Shown: positions 29,450 through 39,232 of the stretch, piece after piece
How positions within the stretch are numbered: the first letter of the stretch is position 1
How the letters are laid out: each line of letters opens with the position of its first letter
Assembly: GCA_965206015.1 (NCBI GenBank)
Contig: CBDBIW010000002.1
Span: 358,373-422,372, forward strand
Direction of reading: 5' to 3'
Source of the DNA: JAJCYL01 sp965206015
GTDB taxonomy: Bacteria; Bacteroidota; Bacteroidia; Cytophagales; Cyclobacteriaceae
DNA: 64,000 nucleotides
The notes under the pieces: model-generated
What the model saw: the letters and a program-made list of their open reading frames with translations, nothing else
What the model was told of the DNA's origin: nothing
Databases searched by the model: none
Translations under genes and position numbers: made by a program

Positions 29450-32437
29450 ATGAGAAACCAACTATCATTATTACCTATCGTCTTGTACATGGCAACAATA
29501 AGTTGCCAGTCACCAATTTCCGAAAAAGAGGATTCCCAGAATATCCTGGAACTTGAGATTAACGAAGGAACAAATATGGCTGCGGCTTTGTCTCCTGACG
29601 GAAAGACGCTAGCTTTTGATGTTTTGGGAAGAATTTGGTTGATGCCAGCAGAAGGAGGTGAGACGGTAGCAATCACAGATTCATTAGGTAATGCCCGTCA
29701 GCCTTCCTGGTCACCGGACGGAACACAATTGACCTTTCAAGCCTATTGGGATGGTAACTGGCATATCTATGTGGTAAACAAAGATGGTTCCTCCTTGAAA
29801 AAGATGACGAACGGAGAGTTTGACCATCGCGAACCACACTGGTCGCCAGATGGCACAACGTTAGCCTTCTCTTCAGATAGAAGTGGGAATTACGATATCT
29901 GGACCAAGGATATTGTTGGTGAGCAAATGATTCCAATCACCAATAATGAGGCCAGTGAGTACGGACCAGCATGGTCACCAGACGGATCACAAATAGCTTT
30001 TATTTCTGACGATCTAAAATCAGGAAGACTTATAGTACGTTCTATGCAAAATGGCACAACCAAAAGTGTTTACCAATCTTCCGAAAAGTTGTCTGCTGCA
30101 TCCTGGTCTCCCACCGGAGAAGGAATAGTTTTTAATGAATTAAGTAAAGCAACTTCACAACTAAAGTCCGTCGAAGTTACGGGAAGTGGTGAGGCCACTA
30201 CACTCACACCAGATGGGGAGGAGGCCTTCCCATTCAGGGCTTCGTGGAGTTCAGATAGTAGCATCATCTACACTGCCAACGGATTGGTTAAGAGCAGCGT
30301 AATTGGGGCTGAATCAAAAGAGATTCCTTTTGCGGCAAAAGTGTTTATGGACCGAACCCCGTATAAGCGCAAAGTCCGGGATTTTGATAATACAGATCCA
30401 CAAAAGGCAAAAGGCATTGTCTCTCCTACCCTGTCTCCAAATGGAGAAGAGATCGTTTTTGTAGCCTTGCAAGACCTTTGGCTGCGAAAAGGAGATGGCT
30501 CATTAGAACAACTCACGGATGATCCTTATGTTCAGGCATTACCAAACTGGTCACCAGATGGCAGTTCATTAGCATACAGTTCTGACAAAAATGGACCCTT
30601 CGCCATTTGGATAAGGAATATGAAAGACGGTATTGAAACCAAATTGTTGGAGACTGGTAATTCGGCCAGTGGTATTGGCTGGGCCCCAGATGGAAATACT
30701 ATTGCATATACTATCAGTTTTGGACCACGCGGAGGTCAACTCTTTACCGTCGACGTAAATTCAGGTAAGAACACACCGCTTGGAGAGCGTCTACCAAGTA
30801 GTGTCGGAACGCCCGCCTGGTCTAATGATGGTAAAATAATTGCGTTATCAGTTCTCGATCCATACTCTACGCTCTATCGTGAAGGAGTAAATCGCGTGGT
30901 ACTTTTTACCATGGATGGCAAGTCAAGACCGATGAAAGCAGAGGAGCATTGGTCCTTTGGAGTTCGAGGGAATAATGGACCTGTTTGGTCTCCTGACGGG
31001 AAATATATGGCTGCGGCGACAAGAGGCAACATTTGGATCGTCCCTGTAGACCAAAATGGGGATGCTACTGATTTCCCTGTTAAAATAACCGAGGAATTAT
31101 CGGATAATCCAAGTTGGAGTACTGATTCCAGACGGATTCTTTTCACAGCAACTGATAAATTAAAAATCGTAAATATCGAAGATAAGTCCACGCAAGAAAT
31201 ACCCCTAAATTTAACCTGGACACGGAACCATCCCGCCGGATCGAAAGTAATTCATGTTGGGGGTCTAATTGACGGCACGGCCAATAGCGTACGAGAGAAT
31301 ATGGATGTCACCATTGAAGGGCACCGAATTACAGACATCAGTCCTCATGATGATACGCGAGAAGCCGATGTAAAAATTGATGCTTCTGATGGTTTCCTTA
31401 TGCCTGGTTTAATTGATGTTCACGCTCATGAGGGGAGTACATTCGGAGAACGATTAGGAAGAACCTGGTTGTCATGGGGAGTTACGACAATGCGTAATCC
31501 CACCAGCAATGCATATGATGCGCTTAACATAAGAGAAGCGACTCAATCGGGTAGGACAATAGGTCCAAGGATGTATTTTACAGGAAGTGCTATTGATGGA
31601 AGCAGAATCTATTATGGAGGAGCAATTGCGCTGCAATCAGAAGATCAAATTGATATGGAACTCAATCGTGCCAAACTATTAGACTATGACCTTATCAAAA
31701 CATATGTACGCTTAGCCGATCCTTTACAGCAAAAAGTTGTTGCGGCTGCACATGCGATAGGCATACCCGTCACCTCGCATGAAATATACCCTGCTGTTTC
31801 GTACTCAACTGATGGTACGGAGCACGTCAGTGGAACCAGTCGAATTGGTTATTCATCCAAGATTTCCCGTTTATGGAGGTCCTATGGTGACATGACTGAC
31901 ATCCTGGCCAAGTCCGGGATGAGTTTTACCCCTACCACCGCTATTATTTCTTATAAATACCTTGTTGAACGAGATCCTTCAGCTCTCGAGGATATTAGGA
32001 TTAAAACATTCCAAAATATGGGTAGAAATGGAATTCCCGGTTTAATGGGGTCCGAGTTCATGGAACAGGAAAGTACCGAGGAACTCTATCAGAATCTTAT
32101 TAAAATGGTTAGAGAGGTTCACGATAAGGGAGGATTTGTTGTCGCAGGAACTGACAGTCCGATCATCCCGTATGGCTTTGCACTTCATATGGAACTGGAG
32201 ACATATCAGGATGCGGGGTTATCTCCTTTTGATATTTTACAGATTGCCACAATCAACAATGCAACTATGTTGAATGCACAAAGCGATCTGGGCACGATCG
32301 AAGTCGGAAAAATTGCTGACTTAGTAATTGTTGAAGCAAATCCTCTTGAGAACATTAAAAATGCCAGGCAAATGAGGACGGTTATCAAGAACGGTGAGGT
32401 TTATGACCTGGAGGAGCTTTTGAAGAGACCAGAGTAG
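29450..32437 (+). CDS. Lipoprotein: TolB-like beta-propeller fused to an amidohydrolase
   Basis: 995 residues. The start MRNQLSLLPIVLYMATISCQ ends in a lipobox with Cys19, so it should be lipid-anchored. Residues about 35-590 contain repeated W-SPDG motifs of a PD40/TolB propeller. Residues about 600-990 are an amidohydrolase: GLIDVHAHEG (metal-binding HxH), a later EHVSG, and GTDSPIIPYG near the C-terminus with the metal-binding Asp. It probably hydrolyses a dipeptide-like or cyclic amide substrate at the cell envelope; the propeller may gate the site. Intact and well supported, unlike most neighbours. Confidence 0.9.
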   Translation: MRNQLSLLPIVLYMATISCQSPISEKEDSQNILELEINEGTNMAAALSPDGKTLAFDVLGRIWLMPAEGGETVAITDSLGNARQPSWSPDGTQLTFQAYWDGNWHIYVVNKDGSSLKKMTNGEFDHREPHWSPDGTTLAFSSDRSGNYDIWTKDIVGEQMIPITNNEASEYGPAWSPDGSQIAFISDDLKSGRLIVRSMQNGTTKSVYQSSEKLSAASWSPTGEGIVFNELSKATSQLKSVEVTGSGEATTLTPDGEEAFPFRASWSSDSSIIYTANGLVKSSVIGAESKEIPFAAKVFMDRTPYKRKVRDFDNTDPQKAKGIVSPTLSPNGEEIVFVALQDLWLRKGDGSLEQLTDDPYVQALPNWSPDGSSLAYSSDKNGPFAIWIRNMKDGIETKLLETGNSASGIGWAPDGNTIAYTISFGPRGGQLFTVDVNSGKNTPLGERLPSSVGTPAWSNDGKIIALSVLDPYSTLYREGVNRVVLFTMDGKSRPMKAEEHWSFGVRGNNGPVWSPDGKYMAAATRGNIWIVPVDQNGDATDFPVKITEELSDNPSWSTDSRRILFTATDKLKIVNIEDKSTQEIPLNLTWTRNHPAGSKVIHVGGLIDGTANSVRENMDVTIEGHRITDISPHDDTREADVKIDASDGFLMPGLIDVHAHEGSTFGERLGRTWLSWGVTTMRNPTSNAYDALNIREATQSGRTIGPRMYFTGSAIDGSRIYYGGAIALQSEDQIDMELNRAKLLDYDLIKTYVRLADPLQQKVVAAAHAIGIPVTSHEIYPAVSYSTDGTEHVSGTSRIGYSSKISRLWRSYGDMTDILAKSGMSFTPTTAIISYKYLVERDPSALEDIRIKTFQNMGRNGIPGLMGSEFMEQESTEELYQNLIKMVREVHDKGGFVVAGTDSPIIPYGFALHMELETYQDAGLSPFDILQIATINNATMLNAQSDLGTIEVGKIADLVIVEANPLENIKNARQMRTVIKNGEVYDLEELLKRPE

Positions 32438-32544
32438 AAGTAAGGTTTAAAATCCAAGATTTGAGAGTTATTAAATCTCAAAAATCAAAGAAAATCCTCA
32501 TTGAAAGAATAAAAAAAGTTTATATATTTACGTTTTATAAATAT

Positions 32545-32814
32545 ATGATCACATTTACCTCTTCTCTTCCGGACCGACTTCTTAGGCGATTGGATAAAAT
32601 TGCCAAAGAACTTGACGTTCCTAAAAACAAACTCATTGAGAGCGCGCTACGTGTATACCTTGACCAAGTTAATCGCTCCGAGTATGTGACTTCTTATAAG
32701 AAAGCTGGTCAGGATGAGGATATTATGTCAATCGCAGAAGAAGGGATGGCCGAGTATCTAAGCAACCTATCTGAATCCGATGAGACAAAAGGAGATTTGG
32801 GAAATTTATCTTGA
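32545..32814 (+). CDS. Ribbon-helix-helix antitoxin
   Basis: 89 residues from ATG 32545: FTSSLPDRLLRRLDKIAKEL then KNKLIESALRVYLDQ is the RHH DNA-binding fold. The acidic C-terminal tail would wrap the toxin. A longer frame opens at TTG 32461, but it would include an AT-rich promoter-like tract, so the ATG is preferred. It overlaps the toxin start by 35 bp, indicating coupled translation. Confidence 0.8.
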   Translation: MITFTSSLPDRLLRRLDKIAKELDVPKNKLIESALRVYLDQVNRSEYVTSYKKAGQDEDIMSIAEEGMAEYLSNLSESDETKGDLGNLS

Positions 32815-33112
32815 TCCTGTAAAGGAAAGTGAGCAATCCGGCAGACGTCCGGCGGTAATTATTAGCGGCGATTTATTGAACAAATACCTGGAAGTAGTCA
32901 TTGTTTGCCCACTAACAACAAAAATTAAAAATTATAAGGGGAATGTAATTCTTTCTCCTAATCCAGCGAACAACTTAGAGCTCCCGTCTGAAATACTCAC
33001 TTTCCATGTTCGATCCATTTCCAAAAAAAGACTGCAAAAAAGAATCGGCGAGATTACAGACGAGGAATTGGAAGGGATTAAATCGACTTTGGGTGATATA
33101 TTGAGATATTAA
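32780..33112 (+). CDS. MazF/PemK-like endoribonuclease toxin
   Basis: 110 residues: EIYLDPVKESEQSGRRPAVI at the N-terminus, VVIVCPLTTKIKNYKGNV in the middle and FHVRSISKKRLQKRIGEI later match the MazF fold that cleaves mRNA at short sequences. Together with the RHH antitoxin it forms a type II toxin-antitoxin pair that looks intact. It ends 28 bp before the IS1 copy. Confidence 0.85.
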   Translation: MRQKEIWEIYLDPVKESEQSGRRPAVIISGDLLNKYLEVVIVCPLTTKIKNYKGNVILSPNPANNLELPSEILTFHVRSISKKRLQKRIGEITDEELEGIKSTLGDILRY

Positions 33113-33139
33113 AATGTTTGATGGGTTGATTGAAAATAC

Positions 33140-33880
33140 GGCATTGCTAATTAAATATAGTTAATATTTCATTTCGATGATGCATCAAAAGCACAACTGA
33201 TAAAGTAAGCATCTCAATACTTTTTGAACAGCACTTTGATTTTCTTCTCATCCTTGCCAAAAAATGCCTGAACAAGCTATTATAGCCTTCTACGGTAAAA
33301 GTTTCTGCTTTTGATTGAATGTGTTTGTCTTTAGGGACCATGTGCTCGTATGACTTCCAGTAATCACTTGCTATAGTATTCATCTGGTTAGTGCCTATTA
33401 GCCTCCAGAGCTTTTTTGCTGTCTCAGTACTTCTGTGGCCAATAACCAAATTGATGAACTTTTTCCCCTATCGATCAACAGCCATCCAAATCCAGCAATA
33501 GTTTTTTGTTTCCAATGTAGCTGTGCATCTGGTCAAGCTCTACGAAATCCACTTCGGAACCGCTATTGGACAAAGGACTGCACTTGTTGGCCAAAACCCC
33601 TTGTCCAGTTTAACACAGATACATTGCTCACGTTGAGTATTCTACCGATTGACCGAAAACCCAACCCTTCAAGATATAATTGCAGGGCGTATTTTTTCAA
33701 CTCTTTTGGTTTGGCCGTAGATTTTTGTTGTACCGTATAGTGGTAGCCGCATTTTTTACACTTATACCTTTGTTTTCCTTTTATCTTGCCGGATTTAATG
33801 ACAGCACGGTTTGAACACTTAAGGACAATTCATGGCTTTTTTCTGTAAAAATAAGAAAACTATATATAATTAGCAATACC
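33140..33880 (-). mobile_element. IS1-family insertion sequence, copy 2
   Basis: 741 bp between GGCATTGCTAATTA (left end) and TAATTAGCAATACC (right end). On the minus strand it carries the zinc-ribbon/HTH InsA part and the catalytic part in two frames joined at GGGGAAAAAG. As in the other copies, a CCTTAAG at the start of the gene breaks the MNCPKC zinc-ribbon start. It also has its own changes (for example an extra base at the CTTGTTGGCC segment). It interrupts an ECF sigma gene. No target duplication is apparent. Confidence 0.9.
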
Positions 33881-34119
33881 CAATAATTTAACTTATGTTC
33901 CTGACTTAATTGCTTAAAGATTCTTCTGCGAAATGAAATTAATAGATAGGACCTGATTGACTTACTGATTTGAATCTTATGTCGACCGTCCCATAACTGA
34001 ATAAACATATCTTGTAGACAGTCTTCCACTAACTGACGGTCAGTCGTCAGTCTATAGCCATAGCTTAATAAAGTCCTAATGTTATCTTCATAGATGAGAC
34101 TGTAAACTGAACTCTGTCT
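33881..34119 (-). pseudogene. ECF sigma factor region 2, cut by IS1 and IS256
   Basis: SSVYSLIYEDNIRTLLSYGY, RQLVEDCLQDMFIQLWDGRH and SIRSYLLISFRRRIF are region 2 of a FecI/RpoE-like ECF sigma factor of the Bacteroidota type. The downstream part is lost at the IS1 boundary (33880) and the N-terminus at the IS256-like element. It cannot make a functional sigma factor. Confidence 0.7.
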
Positions 34120-34154
34120 AAGATAAAAATTAAGAACATTATAACTTAGACAAA

Positions 34155-35453
34155 ATGACACAAGAAGAAGATCAATTACAGAGCAAGGCCCTGGAACAAT
34201 TCAAAACAGGCAAATCACTATTTGGAAAAGATGGAGCATTTGCTCCGATGCTAAAGCAGTCTTTGGAATCAGCACCTGAGGCAGAAATGGATGTTCACCC
34301 TGATGAAGCCGAACGTTTGGAAGGCAACAAGCGCAATGGCAAAGGCAGGAAGACAATCAAAAGCAGTACCGGTCCAGTCGAGATAGAGACACCCCGGGAT
34401 AGGCAGAGCACTTTCGCGCCCCCGGATCATCAGGAAACGGGAGACTGTTCTTGCAGACAGTTTAGAGGGCAAGATCATTGGCTTGTATGGTCTTGGAATG
34501 AGCCTTCGTGACATCAGCGAGCATATCAAAGAGATGTACGATACGGAGATATCCCATACCGTGTTGAGTCAAATCACCGACCGTATCATCCCGGAAGTGA
34601 AAGCCTGGCAAAACTGACCATTGGAGCCTGTCTATTGCATTGTGTGGTTAGGTGCGATGCACTACAAGGTTCGTTCAGAAGGTAAGGTTGAGCATAAGGC
34701 CTTATACAATATCCCGGGCATCAATGCCTCTGGTATGAAAGAGGTGTTGGGCATGTACCTGTCGGAAAGCGAAGGAGCCAACTTCTGGCTACAGGTACTC
34801 AGTGATCTGCATAACCGTGGCTTGAAAGATATTCTGATTGCTTGTACAGACATCTCAAGGGCTTTTCAGAGGCCATAGTGAGTGTTTATCCAAAAGCTGA
34901 AGTACAGAGCTGTGTCGTCCATCAGATCCGCAATTCGCTCAAGTATGTAGCCGACAAAGACCGGAAGGGATTCATGTGCGACCTCAAATTGGTATATCGT
35001 GCAGACACCAAAGAGCTGGCAGAAATGGAACTTGAATCCCTGGCTGAAAAATGGGGGAATAAGTACCCCATTGTGATCCAATCCTGGCGAAACAACTGGG
35101 AGAAACTGACCACCTGCTTTCAGTACACAGCTCCAATACGAAAGCTGATCTACACCACCAATGCGGTAGAAGGTTATCATCGACAAATTCGGAAGGTTAC
35201 AAAAACCAAAGGAGCACTTACCTCAGATATGGCACTGTTAAAGCGGGTCTATCTGGCCACCAGAAACATGGAGAAAAAATGGACGAGCCCATTGCAAAAC
35301 CGGGGGTTGACCGTCCAACAACTCGCTATTAAATTTGGAGATCGCTTACCTTTGGATTTAGAACACATCCCTTTGGAGGGGCATTGCCCCTCCAAAGGGA
35401 TGACTCAACAGACAGCGTTTAATTTACACTACCGAAAATTCCTGCCTTTGTAA
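34155..35453 (+). pseudogene. IS256-family transposase, inactivated
   Basis: Homology spans the entire Mutator-type transposase: KGRKTIKSSTGPVEIETPRD, IIGLYGLGMSLRDISEHIKE, EPVYCIVWLGAMHYKVRSEG and LIYTTNAVEGYHRQIRKVTK. It is broken by a one-base shift in a run of C near 34420, a TGA at 34616 (probably from CGA), and a one-base deletion near 34850. The last 610 bp remain open as one frame. Its left end sits in the ECF sigma remnant. Terminal repeats were not recognised. Confidence 0.85.
35366..35402. repeat. 37-nt perfect palindrome with one-base centre
   Basis: CATCCCTTTGGAGGGGCA (35366-35383), a central T, and the exact reverse complement (35385-35402). It lies inside the 3' end of the IS256-like transposase frame. 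It would form an 18-bp hairpin or cruciform. Confidence 0.85.
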
Positions 35454-35577
35454 TACCCCTTTTACACAGGATGGTCCAGATGGTGCTTATCGAGTAATTT
35501 CATCAAGGTGAGATTTTGCTCATTCTCTCCTTTTGGTGCGCTGTAAAGACAACTCCGCTAGCGAACAGGACATTGCT

Positions 35578-36236
35578 AAAATGAAGCAATTGATCAGCCG
35601 GAGCTTGGATGAGCGGCCATTGCGGTTGGATTTGGTTTGGCCTAAATACCTGCAGCTAATACGGCTGAATTTAAGACGATGATGGAAGTTGCCGCTGAAC
35701 GAGGAGTTTCTTCACATATTCACTTGAGGCCAGGAATTGAGGGTGTTGAAGAGGCTACTTTTACTGCGGTGGAAACTGGGGCTGCACTTCATATTGTGCA
35801 TGTGAACTCTGGCGGGGGTGCCAAGAGTGCTGATTTTATGGAGCGCATTGGGTCGGCTGTTGATGCCGGTAATTACGTTACGACCGAGGCCTATCCTTAT
35901 GAAGCAGGGATGACTATATGAAGCAGGGATGATTATGATTGAGCCCAGCCTATTGGACGACTGGAAGAATTGGGATGATGAAAAAAACAGGCATCCAGCA
36001 ATGGACTCAAACCGGTGAGCGTCTTACACGAGAGACTTTGTCAAAATACCGATCTCAAGGGGGAGGTGTCATGATTCATGACAGAACCGAGGATATGACA
36101 GTGGCGGCATTGAGCAGCCCGCTGACTATGATAAGGCATTGCTTTTGTACTGATTGCCGGCAAGGTAGTGGTGGATGACGGTACACTTGTAACCGAGGCC
36201 AAATATGGTAAGGCGATTAGAAAAACACCTTAAAGT
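35578..36236 (+). pseudogene. N-acyl-D-amino-acid deacylase, decayed
   Basis: Pieces in three frames: KQLISRSLDE..., GAALHIVHVNSGGGAKSADF leading to TTEAYPYEAGMT, TGERLTRETLSKYRSQGGGV with ALSSPLTM, and AGKVVVDDGTLVTEAKYG at the end. These are conserved D-aminoacylase segments. A 19-bp near-exact tandem duplication (35898-35916 and 35917-35935) adds a stop and a frameshift, and about 200 residues are missing between SPLTM and the C-terminus. Its left part is lost into the IS256-like element. Confidence 0.75.
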
Positions 36237-36250
36237 TTTAATCCCGTACT

Positions 36251-36433
36251 TTACCCGTGCAAATTCTTTTTACGCAGATGTATCCAGACATAGCTCAACC
36301 CATTGATTAGGATTGCAAGGCCCACCACCGCCAAGAATATCTCATGGGCACCATCGGCATAAAGAATTGAGCCTGAAAGCAAAAGTGCCAAAGGAAGAAG
36401 TACAAAAATCACAAATTTATATCCATTCGTCAT
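36251..36433 (-). CDS. Small two-helix membrane protein
   Basis: 60 residues with two hydrophobic segments (about 8-26 and 31-50) and a basic C-terminus (LRKKNLHG). It appears to be a genuine small membrane protein, but no function can be assigned. It is convergent with the decayed deacylase. Confidence 0.5.
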   Translation of the reverse strand: MTNGYKFVIFVLLPLALLLSGSILYADGAHEIFLAVVGLAILINGLSYVWIHLRKKNLHG

Positions 36434-36584
36434 AGCTCACTGATTTTGAAGACTTCAGTGCTGCTAAGAAATAGGTACGGTTATTCCCGATTGATAGTGT
36501 AAATCTGTTTTTAAGTAAAAAGAGCATCAGGGCATCTTCCACTGCATCTTGTTTTATTCCCACACGCTTAACCAATAAGACAAG

Positions 36585-36615
36585 AAACGCCAATTGTCTA
36601 CAACAATTGGCGTTT
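36585..36615. promoter_or_regulatory. 13-bp inverted repeat upstream of the ECF sigma gene
   Basis: AAACGCCAATTGT (36585-36597), loop CTACA, and ACAATTGGCGTTT (36603-36615). The stem is perfect. It lies between the divergent small membrane gene and the sigma gene. It could be an operator, an attenuator or a terminator; no strong T-run follows on either strand. Confidence 0.45.
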
Positions 36616-36689
36616 CACATTACTTAACATCTTTTAACTGGCCTTTAAGTTAAAGACCATTCTAATGGAAGTACTTTTGATTAGATGCA

Positions 36690-37295
36690 ATGTGGGGGGC
36701 AACCTTTTTCAGGTTGAAAACATTTATGGTAAAGACACTAGATACCGGTATTAAATTGAGCGAAGAGCGGCTAACAATGCTTTGTCAGCAGGGCGATTCA
36801 AAAGCCCAGCGTCTTTTGTACGAACGTTATTCGGACCCAATGTTCCGTGTATGCTTTCGCTACGTCAAGAAAGAATTTGAGACAGAGGATGTATTAGCCA
36901 TAGGGTTTGTAAAAGTGTTCAAGAATATCGAACGCTTCGAATACCGCGACAAGGGAAGTTTGGGCAGTTGGATAAAACGCATAATGATCAATGAATCATT
37001 GATGCACTTAAGGAAGAAGAATCCACTGAACCAGGCACTGGACGCCAGTGAAGTTCAAATAAAGTGCAATTTACAGGCAGACCAGAACCTCCTTTCTCAG
37101 GACATTTACCAGATGGTTAAGCAATTACCAACCGGATATCGAACGGTGTTTAATATGTATGTTATTGATGGTTATACTCACAAGGAGATAGCCAATCACC
37201 TGAACGTAAGTGAAAACACCTCGAAATCGCAATTAAGTAAAGCGAGAGGTCACTTAAGAAAAATGTTGAAAAAGCATGGCATCGAAAATGAATGA
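36690..37295 (+). CDS. ECF-type RNA polymerase sigma factor
   Basis: 201 residues with sigma region 2 (YERYSDPMFRVCFRYVKKEF, ETEDVLAIGFVKVFKNIERF) and region 4 (LPTGYRTVFNMYVIDGYTHK followed by the HTH). The first ATG, at 36690, gives an odd leader, so ATG 36726 (MVKTLDTG) is the more likely start. It overlaps the next gene by 8 to 20 bp, so the two are translationally coupled. It directs transcription in response to a signal sensed by its partners. Confidence 0.88.
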   Translation: MWGATFFRLKTFMVKTLDTGIKLSEERLTMLCQQGDSKAQRLLYERYSDPMFRVCFRYVKKEFETEDVLAIGFVKVFKNIERFEYRDKGSLGSWIKRIMINESLMHLRKKNPLNQALDASEVQIKCNLQADQNLLSQDIYQMVKQLPTGYRTVFNMYVIDGYTHKEIANHLNVSENTSKSQLSKARGHLRKMLKKHGIENE

Positions 37296-38199
37296 CAAGC
37301 AATTAGACCAGGCCTTCCAAAAGAAGGTGGATCATGTGCAGAAGCACAACGGGATAAATGTGTTCTGGGACAAAGAAGGTGTTTGGAAAAGAATCCAAAA
37401 AGCCCTTGAGGATAGTACTAGTGGTCCTAAGATGATTGCCTGGTATACAGTAATGGCCGCAAATATTTCGTTGCTGGTAGCTTCTGCAGTCAACCTTGTA
37501 AATTATGATGTCGACTTCCTCAATGCTACAGAACCAACTGTGGCTGAATTGGTAATTGAGCCACTTAACCTGGATGCACCTGTAACAAAAGCCGCTGTTT
37601 ATTATACATCGTTGCCTGCTGATTCAATGACCATTCCGGTTAGATCACGTCAGGTACTGTCGTTGGAAGAGGAGGCCAGTTTTTCAGTAGTTGACAGGCT
37701 TCCGGAAAAAAGGAACAAGTTTCAGAGTTTTACACGACTTACGGCCGAAGACCTTGCTAAAAGCAAGTTCACTCCAGCATTAAAATTTCATATAGCTGGT
37801 GGCCTAAGTACCAACAGTCGATTGATTTCTCCAAAGTTGGACCTTGGGGTCAAGATCAATCTCTCAAGAATGTCGGATGTTAAGAAGAGTTTATTTGTTG
37901 GAAGCTCCATTCACTTTCTTCAGAATATTAACCTTGAACAAGGATCAACTAAAGGACTTTCCAAAGGCTATTTCATCAAAACAGCTTATGAGAATGAGCG
38001 CATTGTAAATGGGAAAAGGAAGTCATGGAGTACAGGAGCCGAATACCTCATTCATTCTGATGACGATTCTCTTCCAGGCAACACCCTCAAAGTGTTTTAT
38101 AACCATAGCATCTACGGTCGACTGAAGATTGGACCTGAAGTGATGTTTACTAAAGATTTTAAGAAAGTGTATCCTGGCATTACACTTGCCTTGGGATAA
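37276..38199 (+). CDS. Sigma-linked membrane protein, putative anti-sigma with beta-rich tail
   Basis: 307 residues (or 303 from ATG 37288, MNDKQLDQAF). A cytoplasmic helical segment with FWDKEGVWKRI is followed by one membrane helix (about residues 55-75), a linker, and a C-terminal half of alternating hydrophobic strands (LGVKINLSRM to YPGITLAL) that resembles an outer-membrane barrel segment. No anti-sigma family is certain, but the position right after the ECF gene and the short N-terminal cytoplasmic part fit this role. Confidence 0.6.
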   Translation: MASKMNDKQLDQAFQKKVDHVQKHNGINVFWDKEGVWKRIQKALEDSTSGPKMIAWYTVMAANISLLVASAVNLVNYDVDFLNATEPTVAELVIEPLNLDAPVTKAAVYYTSLPADSMTIPVRSRQVLSLEEEASFSVVDRLPEKRNKFQSFTRLTAEDLAKSKFTPALKFHIAGGLSTNSRLISPKLDLGVKINLSRMSDVKKSLFVGSSIHFLQNINLEQGSTKGLSKGYFIKTAYENERIVNGKRKSWSTGAEYLIHSDDDSLPGNTLKVFYNHSIYGRLKIGPEVMFTKDFKKVYPGITLALG

Positions 38200-38240
38200 T
38201 CCGACGCGCACGTTGTTGATTATTACCGACCAGCGTACCT

Positions 38241-39038
38241 TTGCAATTTGATTCCACAAGTGGAGTTATGACACGCAGAAACTTCTTATTTCTCTCCTTA
38301 CTAACTATCTGTGTGGTTGCTAGTAATCATGTTCTGGCCCAAGGGGGAACAGTTCAGGTAACTGGTGTGATTTATGACGAAACGGGTGGGACAACACTTC
38401 CATATGCCCACGTATTGAGTTCAAAATGGGCAACTACTTCGAATGTGAGAGGTTTGTTTAAAGCACCCCTGGAAAGGGACGATACCATCAAAGTGTCCTT
38501 TGTTGGTTTCAAGGAATACAGGTACACCATTCCGGAGGGCTTTGAAAATGATGAGATAACTGCTAATATCATCATGGAAAGAGACACCATTTATCTTGAG
38601 GAGGCCCAGATTTTTTTCCTACCGGAAAATGAAGAAGAATTTAAGCAAGCCATCATTGACCTGAAATTGGATGACATAGAATACAAGTATGCACTTCGCA
38701 ACATATCATTACTTAAACGACAACTTCAGGTCGTGAATTATGACAAGGACAAGATGGACGCTACAGAGAATGCTCGTCAATATCTAAATGGACCTCAGCC
38801 TGTTTATTTCAATGTTGTTTTTGATAAGCTAAGAAATGCCATGCGAAAGGGCAGACGCAAAAAGACGCTACCGGAGTTGGCGGATATCAATCCTTCTTCA
38901 TTTTCTGCTGAAAACAACCTGGTCGGTATTTCCGCTGAAGATCAAAAGGCCTTTTCTGATTCAGTAAGAATTAAGCCGGACAGTACTTTCCTGAAGATCC
39001 TCAAGTCGATTAAGGAGAATAAAGAAGAGGATATGTAA
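38241..39038 (+). CDS. Secreted CarboxypepD-regulatory-like domain protein
   Basis: 265 residues; ATG 38268 (MTRRNFLFLSL) is the better start, giving a signal peptide ending at VLAQ. Then VQVTGVIYDETGGTTLPYAH and VSFVGFKEYRYTIPE form the prealbumin-like carboxypeptidase-regulatory domain found at the start of TonB-dependent receptors and envelope proteins, followed by a helical region. Located 42 bp after the previous gene, it completes a sigma / membrane / envelope triple. Confidence 0.78.
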   Translation: MQFDSTSGVMTRRNFLFLSLLTICVVASNHVLAQGGTVQVTGVIYDETGGTTLPYAHVLSSKWATTSNVRGLFKAPLERDDTIKVSFVGFKEYRYTIPEGFENDEITANIIMERDTIYLEEAQIFFLPENEEEFKQAIIDLKLDDIEYKYALRNISLLKRQLQVVNYDKDKMDATENARQYLNGPQPVYFNVVFDKLRNAMRKGRRKKTLPELADINPSSFSAENNLVGISAEDQKAFSDSVRIKPDSTFLKILKSIKENKEEDM

Positions 39039-39069
39039 GCTTCTTCACTTCGTTTTGCTCACTTCTGAA

Positions 39070-39099
39070 GTTTAATTCCCAGTGGTTTAATTCCCAGTG
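39070..39099. repeat. 15-bp exact tandem duplication
   Basis: GTTTAATTCCCAGTG occurs twice, end to end (39070-39084, 39085-39099), in the short gap between the regulatory-domain gene and the pentapeptide gene. Confidence 0.8.
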
Positions 39100-39232
39100 T
39101 CTACCTTGTTTGTTGCTCACATCGAACACGAACCCGAAGTTCAGATTTGATTAATGGGATTTCTGACGAGTTTTCGAAGTGACAATAGTAGTTGACCGTC
39201 CTTCGATAAGCTAGCTTATGATGGCACTCACA

